64,000 nucleotides of DNA from Tetraselmis striata (GCA_006384855.1 VCJN01000118.1:1-64000), one strand, 5' to 3'; shown: positions 21,201 to 33,037, numbered from the stretch's first letter. A program made the numbers and translations. The notes: generated by a model not told the origin, from the letters alone.

Positions 21201-24200
21201 GGCAGCTAAATAAGTTGATCGAGAAGACAGCATGCATGCATGCATGCATGCTCAATCGTTCTGGGCATGTCATGGCCAATAAGGGCCTTGTGATCTGCCA
21301 TGCCCAGTGAACTCCCCCATAAATGTTATCCATTTGCCATGTCTACCCATTGTGGGCTTACGCTGCTGGATGGCGGTAGTTGGGAAGGGAGTGCGGGGAG
21401 GAAGAGGGAGGGGGGTGGCGGGGGATCCTAAGCCTGCTATCAGCCTGGCAAAGCTACCATCCCGCACGTGAACACACCGCCGCCAGTATGGAAATGCGCT
21501 GAAATCACAGAACAGCGGTGCAAGGTCACGTGTAACACAATGATCCCCGCACCGAAGCCCCCCTCCCCCCCCCTTCTTACTCATAAACCAAAGGGAGGAA
21601 GGAGGGGTGGTGGAGCACAAGGACGATGTGCTATCATTGACTGCTGCTCTTTCTGTGCAGCTCCAAAACCATCAGCATCCCTTTGCATGTTATTGCGGAT
21701 GGCGCGGCGTACGGTTTCCACGGTTACACACGATACTCACTGCAAAAGTTGCGGCGGACGCTTGTAGTAGAATTCTTCCCAACGGTAATTGCATGGGATC
21801 CATCTCTGTCACTTCTTTCCGCGCGCGTGCTTCGCGTGCCTGTGGAGTGGGCCGTATGACCCGACCGCCCCGGCTCGCATGCAGGTTTGTCCGCAAGCTG
21901 AACGAGCCGAAACGCACCCGAGTACGCGACTGGCGCTACACTTGCCTCCACAACGGATGTGCCCCAACGCATATTCCACCCGCCATCGTAGGAGACGCCG
22001 CCCAATACCGTAATTTGTTGGCATGAGGAGCAGCACCGGGAGCACGTGTGGGCGGGGTCCAGCAGGGGGGGGAGGGCGGGCGGCGCACTGTTGGCTGAGC
22101 AGCAGCGGGGGCAGGGGCTCCGCCGCGGGGACCCCCGCCCCCCGCAGCGCCGGCAGGCTCATCCAGCCCGCAGCCGTAGCTCCGGTTGCTCCGTCCCGCT
22201 CCTCCGCGTGGGCGCCGCCATCTGCGTCACAAGCGGCATGGCCAACAGGGTGTAAGGGCTTCGCTCCGGATTTGGTAGGGTCTGTGCCGTGAATCACCTC
22301 ACCTGGCGTACATTCAAAATCACCTACTTCGCATTTTTAACAGCAGCCGCCTTTCAAAACACTTGGTCATTGTGTTAATCGGATAAAGACTGGCAAGGGG
22401 AGTATGTACAGGCTCCACCTAACGTACCAGACGGGCATTGCTCGTGAGCTGTTCCATGGGGCAGGCGTAGAGCTCGCCGAACAACTCGAGTAATGACTGC
22501 GGTGTAACACTGGCATCACTAACACCAAAGAACGATGTACGAAATGTGAACGCCCTGCTCTGGGGACCGCGGGGCGAGTGTGCGAAACCGTGTGTGTGTG
22601 TGTGTGTGTAACACTAACGACAGTGGCGGTAACCAGGGCGGTTGCATATACAGAGCCGCGGTGCCGCTTGAAGCTGGATCCCTTTCAGGGGCCCTTCGAG
22701 GATCTGTTTGAGGGTCTCTTATACCCTACGAGCCGCCGCGTACAAAAGAGCAGCGGGGCGGCGTGCAGAAGCAGGTGTCCAGCCAGCCCAGCCATCACAT
22801 CCTACATGGACCTACGCATGTCACCCACAGCACGGCACAGCGCAGCGCCGCGCAAGCGGCTGCATTGGAGTCTGGGTTTGGTGTGTGTTGTGGGGGGGGG
22901 GGGGGGGGGGCAGAGAGTCGCTGGCTCACCTGGCGGCAGGCGCTTCCCGTGCAGCAGCTTGCCGAGCGCGTGGAAGAGCGACAGGCCGGTGTCCATGCGG
23001 GCCGCGCCCCCGCCTGCGCCGCCCCCGCCCCCAGCAGGCTCACTTGCGCGCCGGCGGGCGCCTTCTTGCGCCCTCGCGCGTTCTTGCTCGGCCGCGCTGT
23101 CTGCTGCCGGCAGCACAGGGGACGGTTAGCAGCGGGGACGGTCAGGCACATGAAGGGATGCTTTCCTCTCTTTCGGCGGCGATGAGACAAACACACCGAG
23201 AACCCAAACCGTGGATGTGTTAGTGGACCTGTGAGGATGGGTCGGTTTGAATAAGGCTTACACAGGTTTTGCTACGGAAAGCTACTGGCATGCCCACTTG
23301 CCCCGCGTGTGACATCTACAAAGAGCCTTGTCACTCCCCGGGGGGGGGGGGGGGGGGTGGGGACCTTGGGCAGGGGCTTGGCCCCCAGACGCGCGTGGCC
23401 CAGCAGATGCAGCTGCAGGCACTCGATGGCGTTGTGGAGGTTGCCGGACGCCGCCTCCGCCAGCGCTACAGCCGACTCGTCCGTCAGGCTGACGCCCATT
23501 GCGGCTCCGATCAGCTGCAGAGAGGGGGGGGGGGGGGGGGGGGGCACCCGAGCACAGCCTCAAGGTTTTAGGGTCTTAGGGTCTCAGTGCGCTTTTTTTT
23601 CCGTTAACCCCCGCTCCGCTCCATCCGCTCTGCCAGGCCCAGCACCAGGCTGACGGGCCGATGCCCCCAAGGCAGGGAGGCAGCGCCCACCTTGAGCGCC
23701 TTGGCTGCGTTGTTGATGGTCACAGGATTGAGCGAGAGGACGCGCACGCCCGAAGCCTCCATCTCCACCAGCAGCTCCTGCCACCGCGGTTCCAGTTGCC
23801 ATCGTTGACATCATCCGCCCCCATGACCCTCTGCCTCCAAACCCCCCTTTCCCAGGGCCCAACCCCCAGCAGACGGTGATCCAAAACCAGGTCTCACCTT
23901 GTGCAGGCCGTGGTGGGAGCCCAGCGCCGCGCTGGAGAACCTCTCGCTGGATGCTGCGCTATCCCCTGTGGGCCAGCAGGCATAGCTTGGTGACATGGGA
24001 GGCGCAGGGAGGAGGAGGAGCGGGGTGGGATTGATAGCGGCCGCAAGAGAGGAAAAGGCTGAGAGGCAGCAATGAGGGATGGGGAGGGAGGGAATAGGCT
24101 GAGCAGGCGCAGTGGTGAAAAAGAGGGCCATGGAGGTTGCAAGGGCGGGTAAGGGGGGGGGGGGGGGGGGGCAGGGGGGCGGGGGAGGCACCCGTGGTGG

Positions 24201-24733
24201 TGATGACGACAGTGGGAAAGCGGCTGGCGGCAGCGAGGCGGCCCAGGCTGCAGGCTAGGCGCGAGCGCTGCGAGGGACCCGCCGCGTGCGGCAGGTCGTC
24301 GATCAGCAGCAGCTTGGCACCCTCCTCCTGCAAAGGGGTGGCACAGGGGCAGTGGCAGGGAGTGAGGGGGGGGGGGGGGGGGGGGACAACACCAGCTGGA
24401 GCGGAGCCTAAATGAGGCAGCACCCTCCGTAGGGAGGTGCAACGCGAAAGAGACAAGGGGGAAGCGCGCATGCAGCGGTTCCAGCGATGGTGACATGCAC
24501 TCCATGGGTGGGCGCGATATCAAGGGCCGTGGAGTGGCAAGAGGACGCGGACAGATGGGGGAAGTGTGTGTGGAACCCGGGGGGCGAGGGGGAAGGCGGG
24601 GGGGGGGGGGGGGGGAGGGGGACGAAGAGCACCTGCTCCGGCGGCACAGCCCCTGCTTTGCCACCCGGTGCCGCGGTCCTACTCCTGCAGGGGGTGCGCA
24701 CATGTCACAGGCATCCAGGCAACACATAACACC

Positions 24734-24773
<40 letters not shown>

Positions 24774-25695
24774 AAGGGGGGGGGGGGGGGGGGGGGGGGC
24801 TGCATGGAGCTGTAGGTGGCTATCGGGCACCACCGCATTCTAAAGCCGCGTGGACAGCTATGCCCCCGGCAGTGCATTCTGTGAAGCAATGCACCATGAT
24901 TGCTAAAGCGCCCTCCACGAGTGCATGCGCTGTGACGCTGTGCACAAACGGCAAATTTTGGGAATACATTCCCACAGGCAGCTATATGTCCCCCCCCCCC
25001 CCTCTACCCCTATCCGCTATGAACTGCCATGACAAAAATAATGAAAAACCTTTCCAGCAACGCACGCGCGGCGGTTCACAGAGCGTAGCACTGCTTTGCA
25101 TGTGCCTGATGTGCCCATGCTTGGGGTCGGTAGCATCTGGGGAGGGAGGGTGCAAGAGCGAAGGAGTGAGGGGGGGGGGGGGGGGGGACCGCTGCAGCGC
25201 CAGCGCAGGGAATAGCGTGGAGCGCCCCACAAAGTCCTCAAACTCGTCCAGCTTGGAGCGGTACGGCTGCCCCGCGGCGCCTCCTGCGTGCTGGTGCTCC
25301 TCCCACGTGGCGCCTGCGCACGCGGCAAGCTGCCCCCATCAGCCCTGGAGGGTGGGTAAAGGGAGGGTGGTGGTTGGGGAAAGGGGGGGGGTGGGGGGGG
25401 GGCAGCGCACCCGACGGTGGCGTCCATTCTGACAGGCGCAGCCCCGCCTCTGCGGCCAGCACGCGTACCAGCGTGCTCTTCCCGCAGCCTGCCGGTGCGC
25501 CAGCAGCCAGCACCCCATCAGCAACCACCTGCTGTGCCTTGTACCTCCGCACATCAAATCACATCATGTGGCCACGCAGGGATCCCCGCATTTCCCTTGA
25601 TGTTCCTTTAGGATGACGCCCAGTCAGTGTGCACCGGTGCAAAAAGTGGCCGACGGGAAAGGAAGGGTCGAGGAGATAGCAAAGGAGAAGGCAGA

Positions 25696-25761
<66 letters not shown>

Positions 25762-26795
25762 ATCCTGCACCTGGCGGGCCAGTCAGCAACAGGCAGCCGG
25801 CCGCGGGTCGCCCGCAGCGCGCCGCCGCCTCGCCCAGCCAGCCGCGCAGCTCCTCCACCTGCACAATATTACCCAACAGCAGCCACCACACCCTCAGCCA
25901 CTTCACCCCCCCCTTTTTTGGCGTCCTCAGGCCCCATTATCCTCCGAGCCCTGCCTAACGGCGCAACCAAACACATGCCAGCATCTGTTGCTCATAGTCC
26001 CCAGCAGACGGTAGCAGCCGATGATTCGCGGGTTAATATACTTTTCCATAAATTTCAGCGTTTGAGGCCGGGGGGAAAGGGGGGGGGGGGGGGGGGGGGG
26101 GCTCTATGCCTTCTTCTTGTGGATGACGAGATCCTCCGCGCGCTGTGGCGCGTACTCGTGCGCCCAGGACACATGTGAGACCACGATGGCTGGCGCGGTT
26201 GACGGCTGCCCAGCCAGGCGAGGTCGCTTGGTGGGCGGCGCAGCTGCGGCGGGTCGGCTCATTAACTGCAGAATGCCGCGCGAGCTGCCGCCGCCGCCGC
26301 CGCTGCCGCTGCCGCCCCGCCGCGCCGGCCGGGAGGCCACCAGGCTGAGCTTCCCCCGCGAGCGTGGCTTCTGCTGGCCGGCGCTGCCTTGCGAAGAGAG
26401 CGCCAAGCTGCCGTTGGACTGCTGGCTGCCGACGGCTGGCCGCGGCGCGCCCGCCTGCGATGCGGCACCGGGCCGAGGGGTTCAGAGGCTCAGAGTCTCG
26501 GCACACGGAACCACGGCTACGCGAGGAACTTCACCAGGGGGTATCCAGGAATATGCAGCTCTGTGGGACGGTGGTGGGTGGGATTCAAATACATTTTACT
26601 TTTGGTTGAAGAGGGGGTGGGGGGGGGGATCCGGAGCGAATATACAGCTGGGCGGCATATATTTACTCCTACCGTGGCGTCGCTGCCGCTGTCGTCGCTG
26701 GAGCTCAGCAGGCACACGACGTCCGCCCCCTCCTCCACGCCATCCGCCAGCCCGCTACGCGTTACGGGGCGCTTCATCCGGCAGCCCGGCACCAC
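18247..26795 (-). CDS. RAD17: RAD17 checkpoint clamp loader (RFC-like ATPase)
   Basis: This protein loads the 9-1-1 clamp at damaged DNA in the nucleus. Exons run from high to low coordinates; the first ones resolve well: 26673-26795, 26110-26454, 25771-25858, 25411-25488, ~25190-25313. Exon 2 ends HKKK and exon 3 starts VEELRGWL, reproducing the RAD17 signature HKKKVEEV..WL. Walker A, GPPGCGKST, is split between exons 3 and 4. KLDEFEDFVGR follows, and LLLIDDLPHA (24270-24330) is Walker B. Later exons include SSERFSSAAL (~23940), VLSLNPVTINNAAKAL (~23730), AVALAEAASGNLHNAIECLQ (~23440), DTGLSLFHALGKLL (~22960), SASDPEATLGRAQLDADSVS (~20900), ENMCDFIAEERIEDAAACA (~20200), GVMWANSSPLSRWQP (~19450) and an acidic tail at 18247. 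Exon 2 uses a GC donor (26109-26108). The start is the ATG at 26795 or the in-frame one at 26777. Small exons near 22650-22730 and 24620-24700 are uncertain. Confidence 0.88.
19740..19935. repeat. Degenerate minisatellite in a RAD17 intron
   Basis: Variants of a TTGGACATGG-like unit recur (TTGGACAAGG, GTTTGGACGGAG, GTTTGGACGCAG, GTTTGGACATGG), spaced by about 12-40 bases and interspersed with GTTGAGCATG-type units. It lies inside a RAD17 intron, next to a G run, and has no coding potential. Confidence 0.5.
24739..24773. repeat. (GA)n microsatellite joined to G run, RAD17 intron
   Basis: About 16 GA units are followed within a few bases by a G run (~24777-24799). The same pairing occurs at 25706-25733 (GA)n followed by G (~25735-25760), both in RAD17 introns. 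Confidence 0.85.
25706..25760. repeat. (GA)n microsatellite joined to G run, RAD17 intron
   Basis: About 13 GA units run straight into a ~26-nt G tract. On the RAD17 coding strand this reads C run then (TC)n, a polypyrimidine stretch a few bases after the exon 3 donor. Confidence 0.85.
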
Positions 26796-27319
26796 TTCCT
26801 AGGCGGGTAGGCAGGGCACCCGCGGAGGCCCTACTCAGTCCAGCGATCCCGGCCCTCCGCCGCCCCGTCGCTCCGACGACCAACCGGGAGGATATCGCCA
26901 GGTGGCCCCTGGGAATTGTATCCGCACGACGGACGCGTATCACCTGCCTGGAGCCAGTCGGGGGTGCTGCGGTATCTGCATCGTTCTAGAGTTGCTTGCG
27001 CAGCCAAACAGGCGCGGCAAGCAGTGCAGCTGCAAGTGTTGTTGAGGCGGGTGTCGTCGGGGCGGGGCGGGTCGGACACAGTGGCGCGGAGGCGCGCACA
27101 GGCAAGCCGGGCTGGCGGGGGGGGGCGGGGGGGGGCAGTCTCCATGTACAGTAGGAATACTTTTTGGTTACAGGGAATCGCGTCTGTATATGCATATTTT
27201 CACGGCAGCATTTATGAAGAATTATTACTCGTCCTGTAGTAATCCATATTACTACATATTTTAATTACTTCGCGACTGTTGAGCATGATACTACGATAGG
27301 TCGTCTAGGAGCGGGCCAT
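26796..27319. other. Region upstream of RAD17
   Basis: No supported gene. It should hold the RAD17 promoter. An 18-nt match to the 3' end of SINE-B (ACTTTTTGGTTACAGGGA) lies at 27159-27176, next to a broken G run at 27117-27136. Confidence 0.45.
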
Positions 27320-28715
27320 AATGATGTACCGCCAACACTCCCACCTCTGGCGGTTTCTTTGACCCACAGCTTGAGTCCGTACTTGGCCGAGGCAGCTTCA
27401 ACGCAACTTCTTCCGCCCGCCGGTATGACTACTTCCTCATCAATGTGTAGGGGTCGACCCATCCATCGGCCAGCTACGCCGCGGCGGTGCGCGCGGCGTG
27501 GGCCGCCTCCATGCGACTACGGCTGGTCACCTCAGCGATGTGGATGTGATGTGATGTGATGGATGTGCGATGTGATGGACCGAGCGGGAAGCGGGGGCTG
27601 CGTTGGGCTCGCAAAAGGAGCTGACGGCATTTCTTGACCAGGCCAACAACTCTCGGCTTCATAATGAGGTGTGCGCTCTCCCTGCCACATGTGGGGAACG
27701 GATGGTGTTCAAGCATCAACTCGACCCGGCGCCGGGCATTTGGATGGTGGCCATCCTTACGAGTGGACGGCCATGACGCTGCATGAGCTGCGAGAGGTCG
27801 CTGCCATGTACTTCTCTCTGCCTAGCCCTAGCCCATGGTGATCGGGAGCTTACTAGTCAAGATCATTTTGCCCTCGACAGAGCACAACCCCGTCACGGTC
27901 GACCTCATGAACCACATGACCTCATGCACATGGAGACGCTCACTGGCGTGTACAGCACGACGCTATCGCAAACGCCTTCCGCGATCACTGTATTAACGAC
28001 TTGGGTATCGTTGTGCGCCGAGACTACAGACTTAGTTAGCCATACTAACACCACAGCGCGGCCGCCCCACGTTAGTTACTTGGCAATACAGTACCAAGTT
28101 ATTTCCGTGATCATCATCTGTACCAAGTTGTATCCATGATCATCACGTTGACCCATCCATGCTAGCCCGGGGGCAAGACGTCGCTCGGCACTTAGATTAT
28201 TTTGTGGCGTGAGTCTGGTCCCCTGAAAACAAGGGTTTTGAGGCCAACATTGCTTAACACCGCAACCATGAAACTTTTGGCTAACCTAACATTTATTTTG
28301 AATCAATGTTAGAGGTGGATGACTTGTTCCAGCAAGCAGTGCCTCTCGGCAACACCGCACCCATGGATAAACTCAAGGACCTAGTGTCGGACGTGGAGCT
28401 CTCCCTCCCGGCGTTCAATGTCGTGATGGGGAGCTATGATCCCCGGAGCTTGAAGTTCACGTTGCTGCTGGATTTCAAGACTATGCGGTACGGGGTCAGG
28501 TACATTGCGGTGCCTTGGGCCACGGCTGTGGATTGGTTTGAGCGCTCCATGCTGGGCGACTTACAACGTGGGTTGGCAGTGCGGGATTCGGCGTGGCACA
28601 ACACGGAGCCGGGAGAGAAGGGCCCTCTTCGAGACCTCATGGATATCAATGCCGTCGGAGTACATGAGCATGGTCTTCGGCATAGTGGGTGAGTAGGTAA
28701 GGGGTGCGCCGTTTG
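27320..28715 (+). pseudogene. Decayed transposon ORF, repeat family X, copy 1
   Basis: This segment is clearly similar to 62890-64000. Conserved translated stretches are FFDPQLESVLGRGSFNATS and QKELTAFLDQANN in the first part, and WHNTEPGEKGPLRDLM in the second. The first part is broken by stops, shifts and a short GATGT tandem expansion near 27535-27570; the second part still reads for ~128 residues (28306-28692). I do not recognise the protein. Both copies neighbour a tyrosine-recombinase element, so X may be an ORF of a larger related element. A foreign repeat (28022-28311) interrupts it. Confidence 0.6.
28022..28311. repeat. Repeat family D, copy 1, inserted in X copy 1
   Basis: About 285 bases absent from the equivalent point of X copy 2 (near 63580) and present again at 49688-49962. 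It contains a hairpin-forming TACTTGGYAATAYAGTACCAAG. The only duplicated flank I can see is 3 bases (GAG or AGA), which suggests a small DNA transposon; the class is unproven. Confidence 0.6.
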
Positions 28716-29029
28716 TGCGTGGTGTCGCATGATCGGCCGCGGATCGAGGTGCCCTCATCGTGGGGCACTCGGTGCGCCACCAGGGCTCACCAAGAGGCCT
28801 TACTCGCAAGATATTTCCTCGAGATCCTCAGCTTGGTGGCGGCTCGATAGCGTGCTAACTGCCTCATCGGACTGCGCAGATTCGTCCGCCATCCCGTTGC
28901 CGAAGCTGCACGGCACGTCCGTAGATCAATCTCGCACACACGTGCACGCGTGGCCAGAACTTTGAACCGTGCGCGCATCCCTCATCCATCCCGCCTCGCT
29001 CGTGCTTTAGGGTTTTATGGTTTTTTTTA
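28716..29029. other. Spacer between X copy 1 and recombinase element
   Basis: About 310 bases without a recognisable product. It may be a continuation of repeat X, but the other X copy runs off the window so this cannot be compared. Confidence 0.35.
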
Positions 29030-30630
29030 CGTAATTGACGAGCCCGAAGCTGTCGCCTCATGGCGGGTTGCTTCACTTCGATCCCGTCTATTGGAAGCGT
29101 CCAGCTAAGGCGAGTTGGGACATCGGGCTCTCGGCCTACTCCTCAGCTCCCTCACCGCTCACACGCTCAAGAACTACGCCGACAAACACTTTCAGTTCGC
29201 GGAGTTCTGCCACGACTCCTAGATCATCAACCCGCAGGAGGTATCTACTGCCACGGTCATCCGGTATGTTGCTTGGATTGGTGAACGGGGCTACATTGGG
29301 GCTAAGTCGCTACTACAATCCCACCTGTCAACAATCAACACGTTCTTCGAACTGCACAACATCGACCCCGTCGCTAAGGGCAGCTTGCAGCACCCCACCG
29401 TTGCGCGTCGTGGTCTGCTACGGAGGCAACACCGCATGGAGGCTGCCCCTTTGCGAGTCCCGCTGGTTGTAGATGTCGCTTACAACTGCGTTGAGCGGGC
29501 CGATTTGATTGTGTCTGCCCCCCCCCCCCCCCCCCCCCCCCCTCACCCTCCCGAGTACAAGTACGACTTCCGAGCCCTGATGGCCTCAATTGTCAAATTC
29601 ATATATATTCTTTGCCAGGGGACTTACTGGCGTGTTCTGCCGAGTGCGGGACGTGCATGTCGACTCCTGAAACATCACCATGCAGGTGTACGGAGAGAAG
29701 GGGCGCGCCGGGCGGCGCGGTCCAGACGACCTACGCGTGCTACTCCTTCCATTGACGGAGCACCCCCGCGTCGTCGCGCGTCTCCTGCATCACCGCATCG
29801 ACACCGCAAAGTCTGCCCCCACGGTCCCTGCTGCCATGGCCGCGACTAACTTATGGGCGGTAAACCCGAGCGAGCAGTCCAAATCTTGGACTGCCGCTAC
29901 ATGTCGGATTGGCTTTTGCGGCCGTTCGTCTCGTCCGTGCTGCCCCTCCCACCGGCACTTCATGGCTCTCGCACAGCCTTCGCAAGGGTGCAGCGCCTGA
30001 TGCTAACGCCATTGGAGTTCCGCTGTCCCACATTCGCCACCAAGGCGGCTGGGCCACGAAATTCGACATCGTTCTTGACTACGTCGACCCTAACGTCTTC
30101 CTTTCACCTGGCGCGTGGTTTTTTCTTCGGTCACATCGCGCCTATGCTTCGCCACTTCCAAGACGGAGACTTCAACACCACTTCAACAAGACTCCGCAGC
30201 GGTGGCCTTCCCGGTGCCCCCTTCGTGACATGGCGCTACCCCATTCTTCGTCAATATATCGCTCTCTCCATTCGCTCATCACTTGCAAAACCAGACTCAA
30301 CTTGAAAATATCTAAACTAGTTTTGGGGGTTTCCTCATTTTCTGACCGGTTTCTGGTAACCGTCACTGCTAAGTGTTGGTACGGGTTACTAGTTTACCCG
30401 TCGTTGAGCCCTTTTGGGTGCAGCACGAGACCATGAGTAGACATGAAAGCAGCCGTAACAGTTGAGCTTGCCATCTTCCTGTTTCGTTTTGTTACACGCA
30501 GAGCCCCCCTTGACTCCGTTTTTCCTCCACAGCTTAACTAAAGCTTCTTGCCAATTTCGGCTCTTGTCCGTGTAATAAAACAGCATGCCCGACCTTTTTC
30601 GCAAGACCAGACCCATCTTTGAAATCTCTG
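29030..30630 (+). mobile_element. Degenerate tyrosine-recombinase (PAT/DIRS-like) element, copy 1
   Basis: This matches the right-hand half of the intact element at 59459-62676, from the TYVIDEP stretch of the recombinase to the terminal repeats. The recombinase frame is destroyed by stops (for example TAG at 29219), frameshifts and a ~24-nt C run at 29518-29542. That run replaces the short TCCTTACCCAGAG of the intact copy. The B1-A2-B2 end is still recognisable: B1-like at ~30285-30306, A2-like at ~30308-30500, B2-like at ~30600-30627. The left half, with A1 and the Gag-like ORF, is missing. Confidence 0.8.
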
Positions 30631-30717
30631 CTATTACAAAGCCGGAACTGAGCCGAATCGTGCAGACCTATTGGAATCGTGCCTCATGCCCTAGCATCGG
30701 ACAATACCCTAGCTGGC

Positions 30718-30905
30718 AAGACACATGGTCGCGCGCTTCTCCGAGCGCGCGCCTGTCTCCCGGCCCGCCAGGCCCCGCGTTCCCATTTTCTTCTTGTCCA
30801 CTGTCCGGCTGAGCTCGCCGCCCCACTACACCTAGCATCCCCGCTCCGGGCGGGGAATGCACTGAGCGGCCACCCTCAAGGGCCACATGGGCTTGAGCAT
30901 GGTAC
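30718..30905 (+). repeat. Dispersed repeat E, copy 1
   Basis: It shares with 33038-33300 the starts GACACATGG...CGCGCTT.TCCGAGCG and the ends CCCGCTCCGGGCGG..AATGC.CTGAGC, plus CCCTAGCA.CGGAC.ATACCCTAGC just upstream. Internal lengths differ (about 190 and 260 bases). The type is unknown. Confidence 0.55.
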
Positions 30906-32419
30906 AAGAGGAAGTAATTATGTGCGTCCGGCGCACGTCAAGATTCGTTTGAAAACGGCCGAGGCGGCTGCCACAAGGGAACCGAAAACAAGCCCACAAG
31001 GGGCGGGGGATACACACGCTGAGCCTCCAGGGCCAGTGCACAACGCTCCCGAAACCGTATCGGGGTTCCGCCTACCGGCGGCGCGAGGTAGCCAGCCTCC
31101 GGGGCCGCGCCAAATACAACGTATCGGGGTTCAGCCTACCGGCCCGAGACATAGCTTGCCTCCGGGACTGCGCTCATCCAACAGCCAAGTATGACTCCGG
31201 GATTTGTGGAATGACCACTGTGCTTGTCTAAAAACCTAGCAATAAACCTCACAAATAGAATTCAAACAGACTACACACCTCGCGTTGAGCCAGCCCGACG
31301 TCACACGCCGTGGTTTCACTAGCAAGAACACCGCAGCCAACGGTGAGACGATTGGCGGGCCCGCTGGCGGCTTTTGCATAGTGGGACGGCCGCCGGACCA
31401 CCGTCGCTGAGCTGGTGTGCGGTACGGCATTTCCAGCAGGGATAATAATCCGTCATTTACCGATCCGTACGACGTCACGTACCCGTACAACTTTCCAAGA
31501 TTCAGCAGCCCCCCATCCACAACGAAGCCACACACCTCTGCCTTTGTGGCGCTAAGCGGGCGCCACAGAGGCATCCTAGTCCTCTGTCTACTCTAGGGTT
31601 GGAATTCTGTCAAGGGAGGCTACCGATTGTTGTGTAGATCGACTCGGCGGGAGGCTGTGCAACCGCGCGACGATGCCGTAGCGCTAGCAAACACTTATAA
31701 ACTCCCCATCGACTATGGCACCATGGCCACGCGAAATCCCACTGGACTGCGTCGACACTGCACCAAGACTAGCTAGAGTATGACAGGCCATGCTTGTCTT
31801 GGAAACGAATAAAGAGGACGGCCGGAAGCTTGAGATGTAACTACACTATATGTGCTCCCTACTATGGTTAGAGATGGCAGACCCTGACAACAACTCAATC
31901 TGAGCGCAGAATGCTAGCACTACGTTGATGTAATCACTTTCAACTGCAATTGCAATTGTCGACGTCCCCAGTCTCCCGAAGCTCCCTACCGGCTTGATGC
32001 GGCACTCCGGCCTCGTTCGACCGGTCTTCGGATGCAAACCCGAGCTCGCTCGCAGCCCCCGTCGCCGCAGCACATGCTCAACGTGGTCGTCACATCGACG
32101 AATATATTATCTCAAGAGGGGGCACCCGGCAGCAGAAAAATACGCTAAAGCCAAGCCGTCAACCGAGAGGGCGACCCGTCCTCAGCCGACAGCGGCAGCC
32201 CGCCGAGTTGTGCAGGTTTGCATGTCGACCATGCCCAGCGGCCCCGCGCGCCGCTGGCTGAGAGGCTGCCGGAGAGAAGTATGGGCAGCCGCACCGCCCG
32301 GCACCGCCCATGCCCGCACGAAGATGACGCCCTTGCGGCCTCGCCCATGTCGGCGTTAGTCAGCTATAGCGTATAAGCCGAGAGACTGCCAAAGACAACA
32401 CATCGGAGCGTCGCAGCAC
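30906..32419. other. Gene-poor region with a local duplication
   Basis: No supported gene. A unit of roughly 60 bases is tandemly repeated at about 31045-31165, each copy carrying CGTATCGGGGTTC.GCCTACCGG. A minus-strand frame at 31236-31574 (112 codons) has no family signal that I recognise. Confidence 0.45.
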
Positions 32420-32431
32420 ATGGTCGCGTCG

Positions 32432-32668
32432 GCTGAGCGGTCGTCTCGTACGCAAGAGGTCCGGGTATCGAATGAATCCTGGCCGATGCATTTTCGGCAA
32501 TTTCGTCCCGGTGTGTCCTGGGTTTCCCCGGTTGATGCATTAGCCCTCCGGGGTTCGAATGAGGCAATGGTCTACGGGCTATGCCAGACCTACGACTGCG
32601 GTTGGCGCAAGAGGTCAAGTGCTAGGGCGGCTTCGGCCCACGTGCCGGGGCGAACTTTACTTTACTTT
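32432..32668 (+). repeat. tRNA-derived SINE (SINE-C), copy 1
   Basis: About 237 bases, closely similar to the reverse complement of 50281-50521. The head resembles a tRNA: GGCTGAGCGG as A box and GGTATCGAATGAATCC as a slightly disturbed B box. The tail is (TTTAC)n-like. Direct repeats ATGGTCGCGTCG (32420-32431) and ATGGCCGCGTCG (32669-32680) differ at one base and look like an aged TSD. Confidence 0.7.
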
Positions 32669-32942
32669 ATGGCCGCGTCGCCCGGAAGCCACCGCGAGGA
32701 TATAGGGTATTGCGCAATTTTACTAGGGTACTAATTTGGCACTAATTTGGCACTATTCCTTACCAATATATTGTAATAGGAGTATAATACTCCGCGCCAT
32801 ATTCCGACTGATGTTCCCATTGCACGCAGCGGTCGGCAGTGAGTAGCATACAAGTACCCATGTGTGCAACTGAGAAGGGCTATTGAAATCTGCCCGATAC
32901 CCTAGCACCGGACGATACCCTAGCACTAGCATGACACATGGT

Positions 32943-33037
32943 TTTTTTTCGCCCCCGGGACAGGACTGGCACCAGTGAAGCCCTTGCAGCGTCTCTACGA
33001 CAGCCGTTTAGGCAGCAATCCAGTTACGGAAAGCCCC
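32943..33037 (-). repeat. SINE-A copy 2, TSD-flanked
   Basis: A 95-bp insertion inside dispersed repeat E, bounded by perfect 11-bp repeats TGACACATGGT (32932-32942 and 33038-33048). On the minus strand it ends in an A7 tail. It matches copies at 4817, 35454 and ~39690. Confidence 0.85.

Noticed and set aside
22592-22610. (GT)n run as a splice-regulatory element in RAD17
   Set aside because: Simple repeat of nine units; nothing ties it to a splice site with confidence.
31236-31574. 112-codon minus-strand frame as a retroelement polyprotein piece
   Set aside because: No catalytic motif and no second copy in the window.
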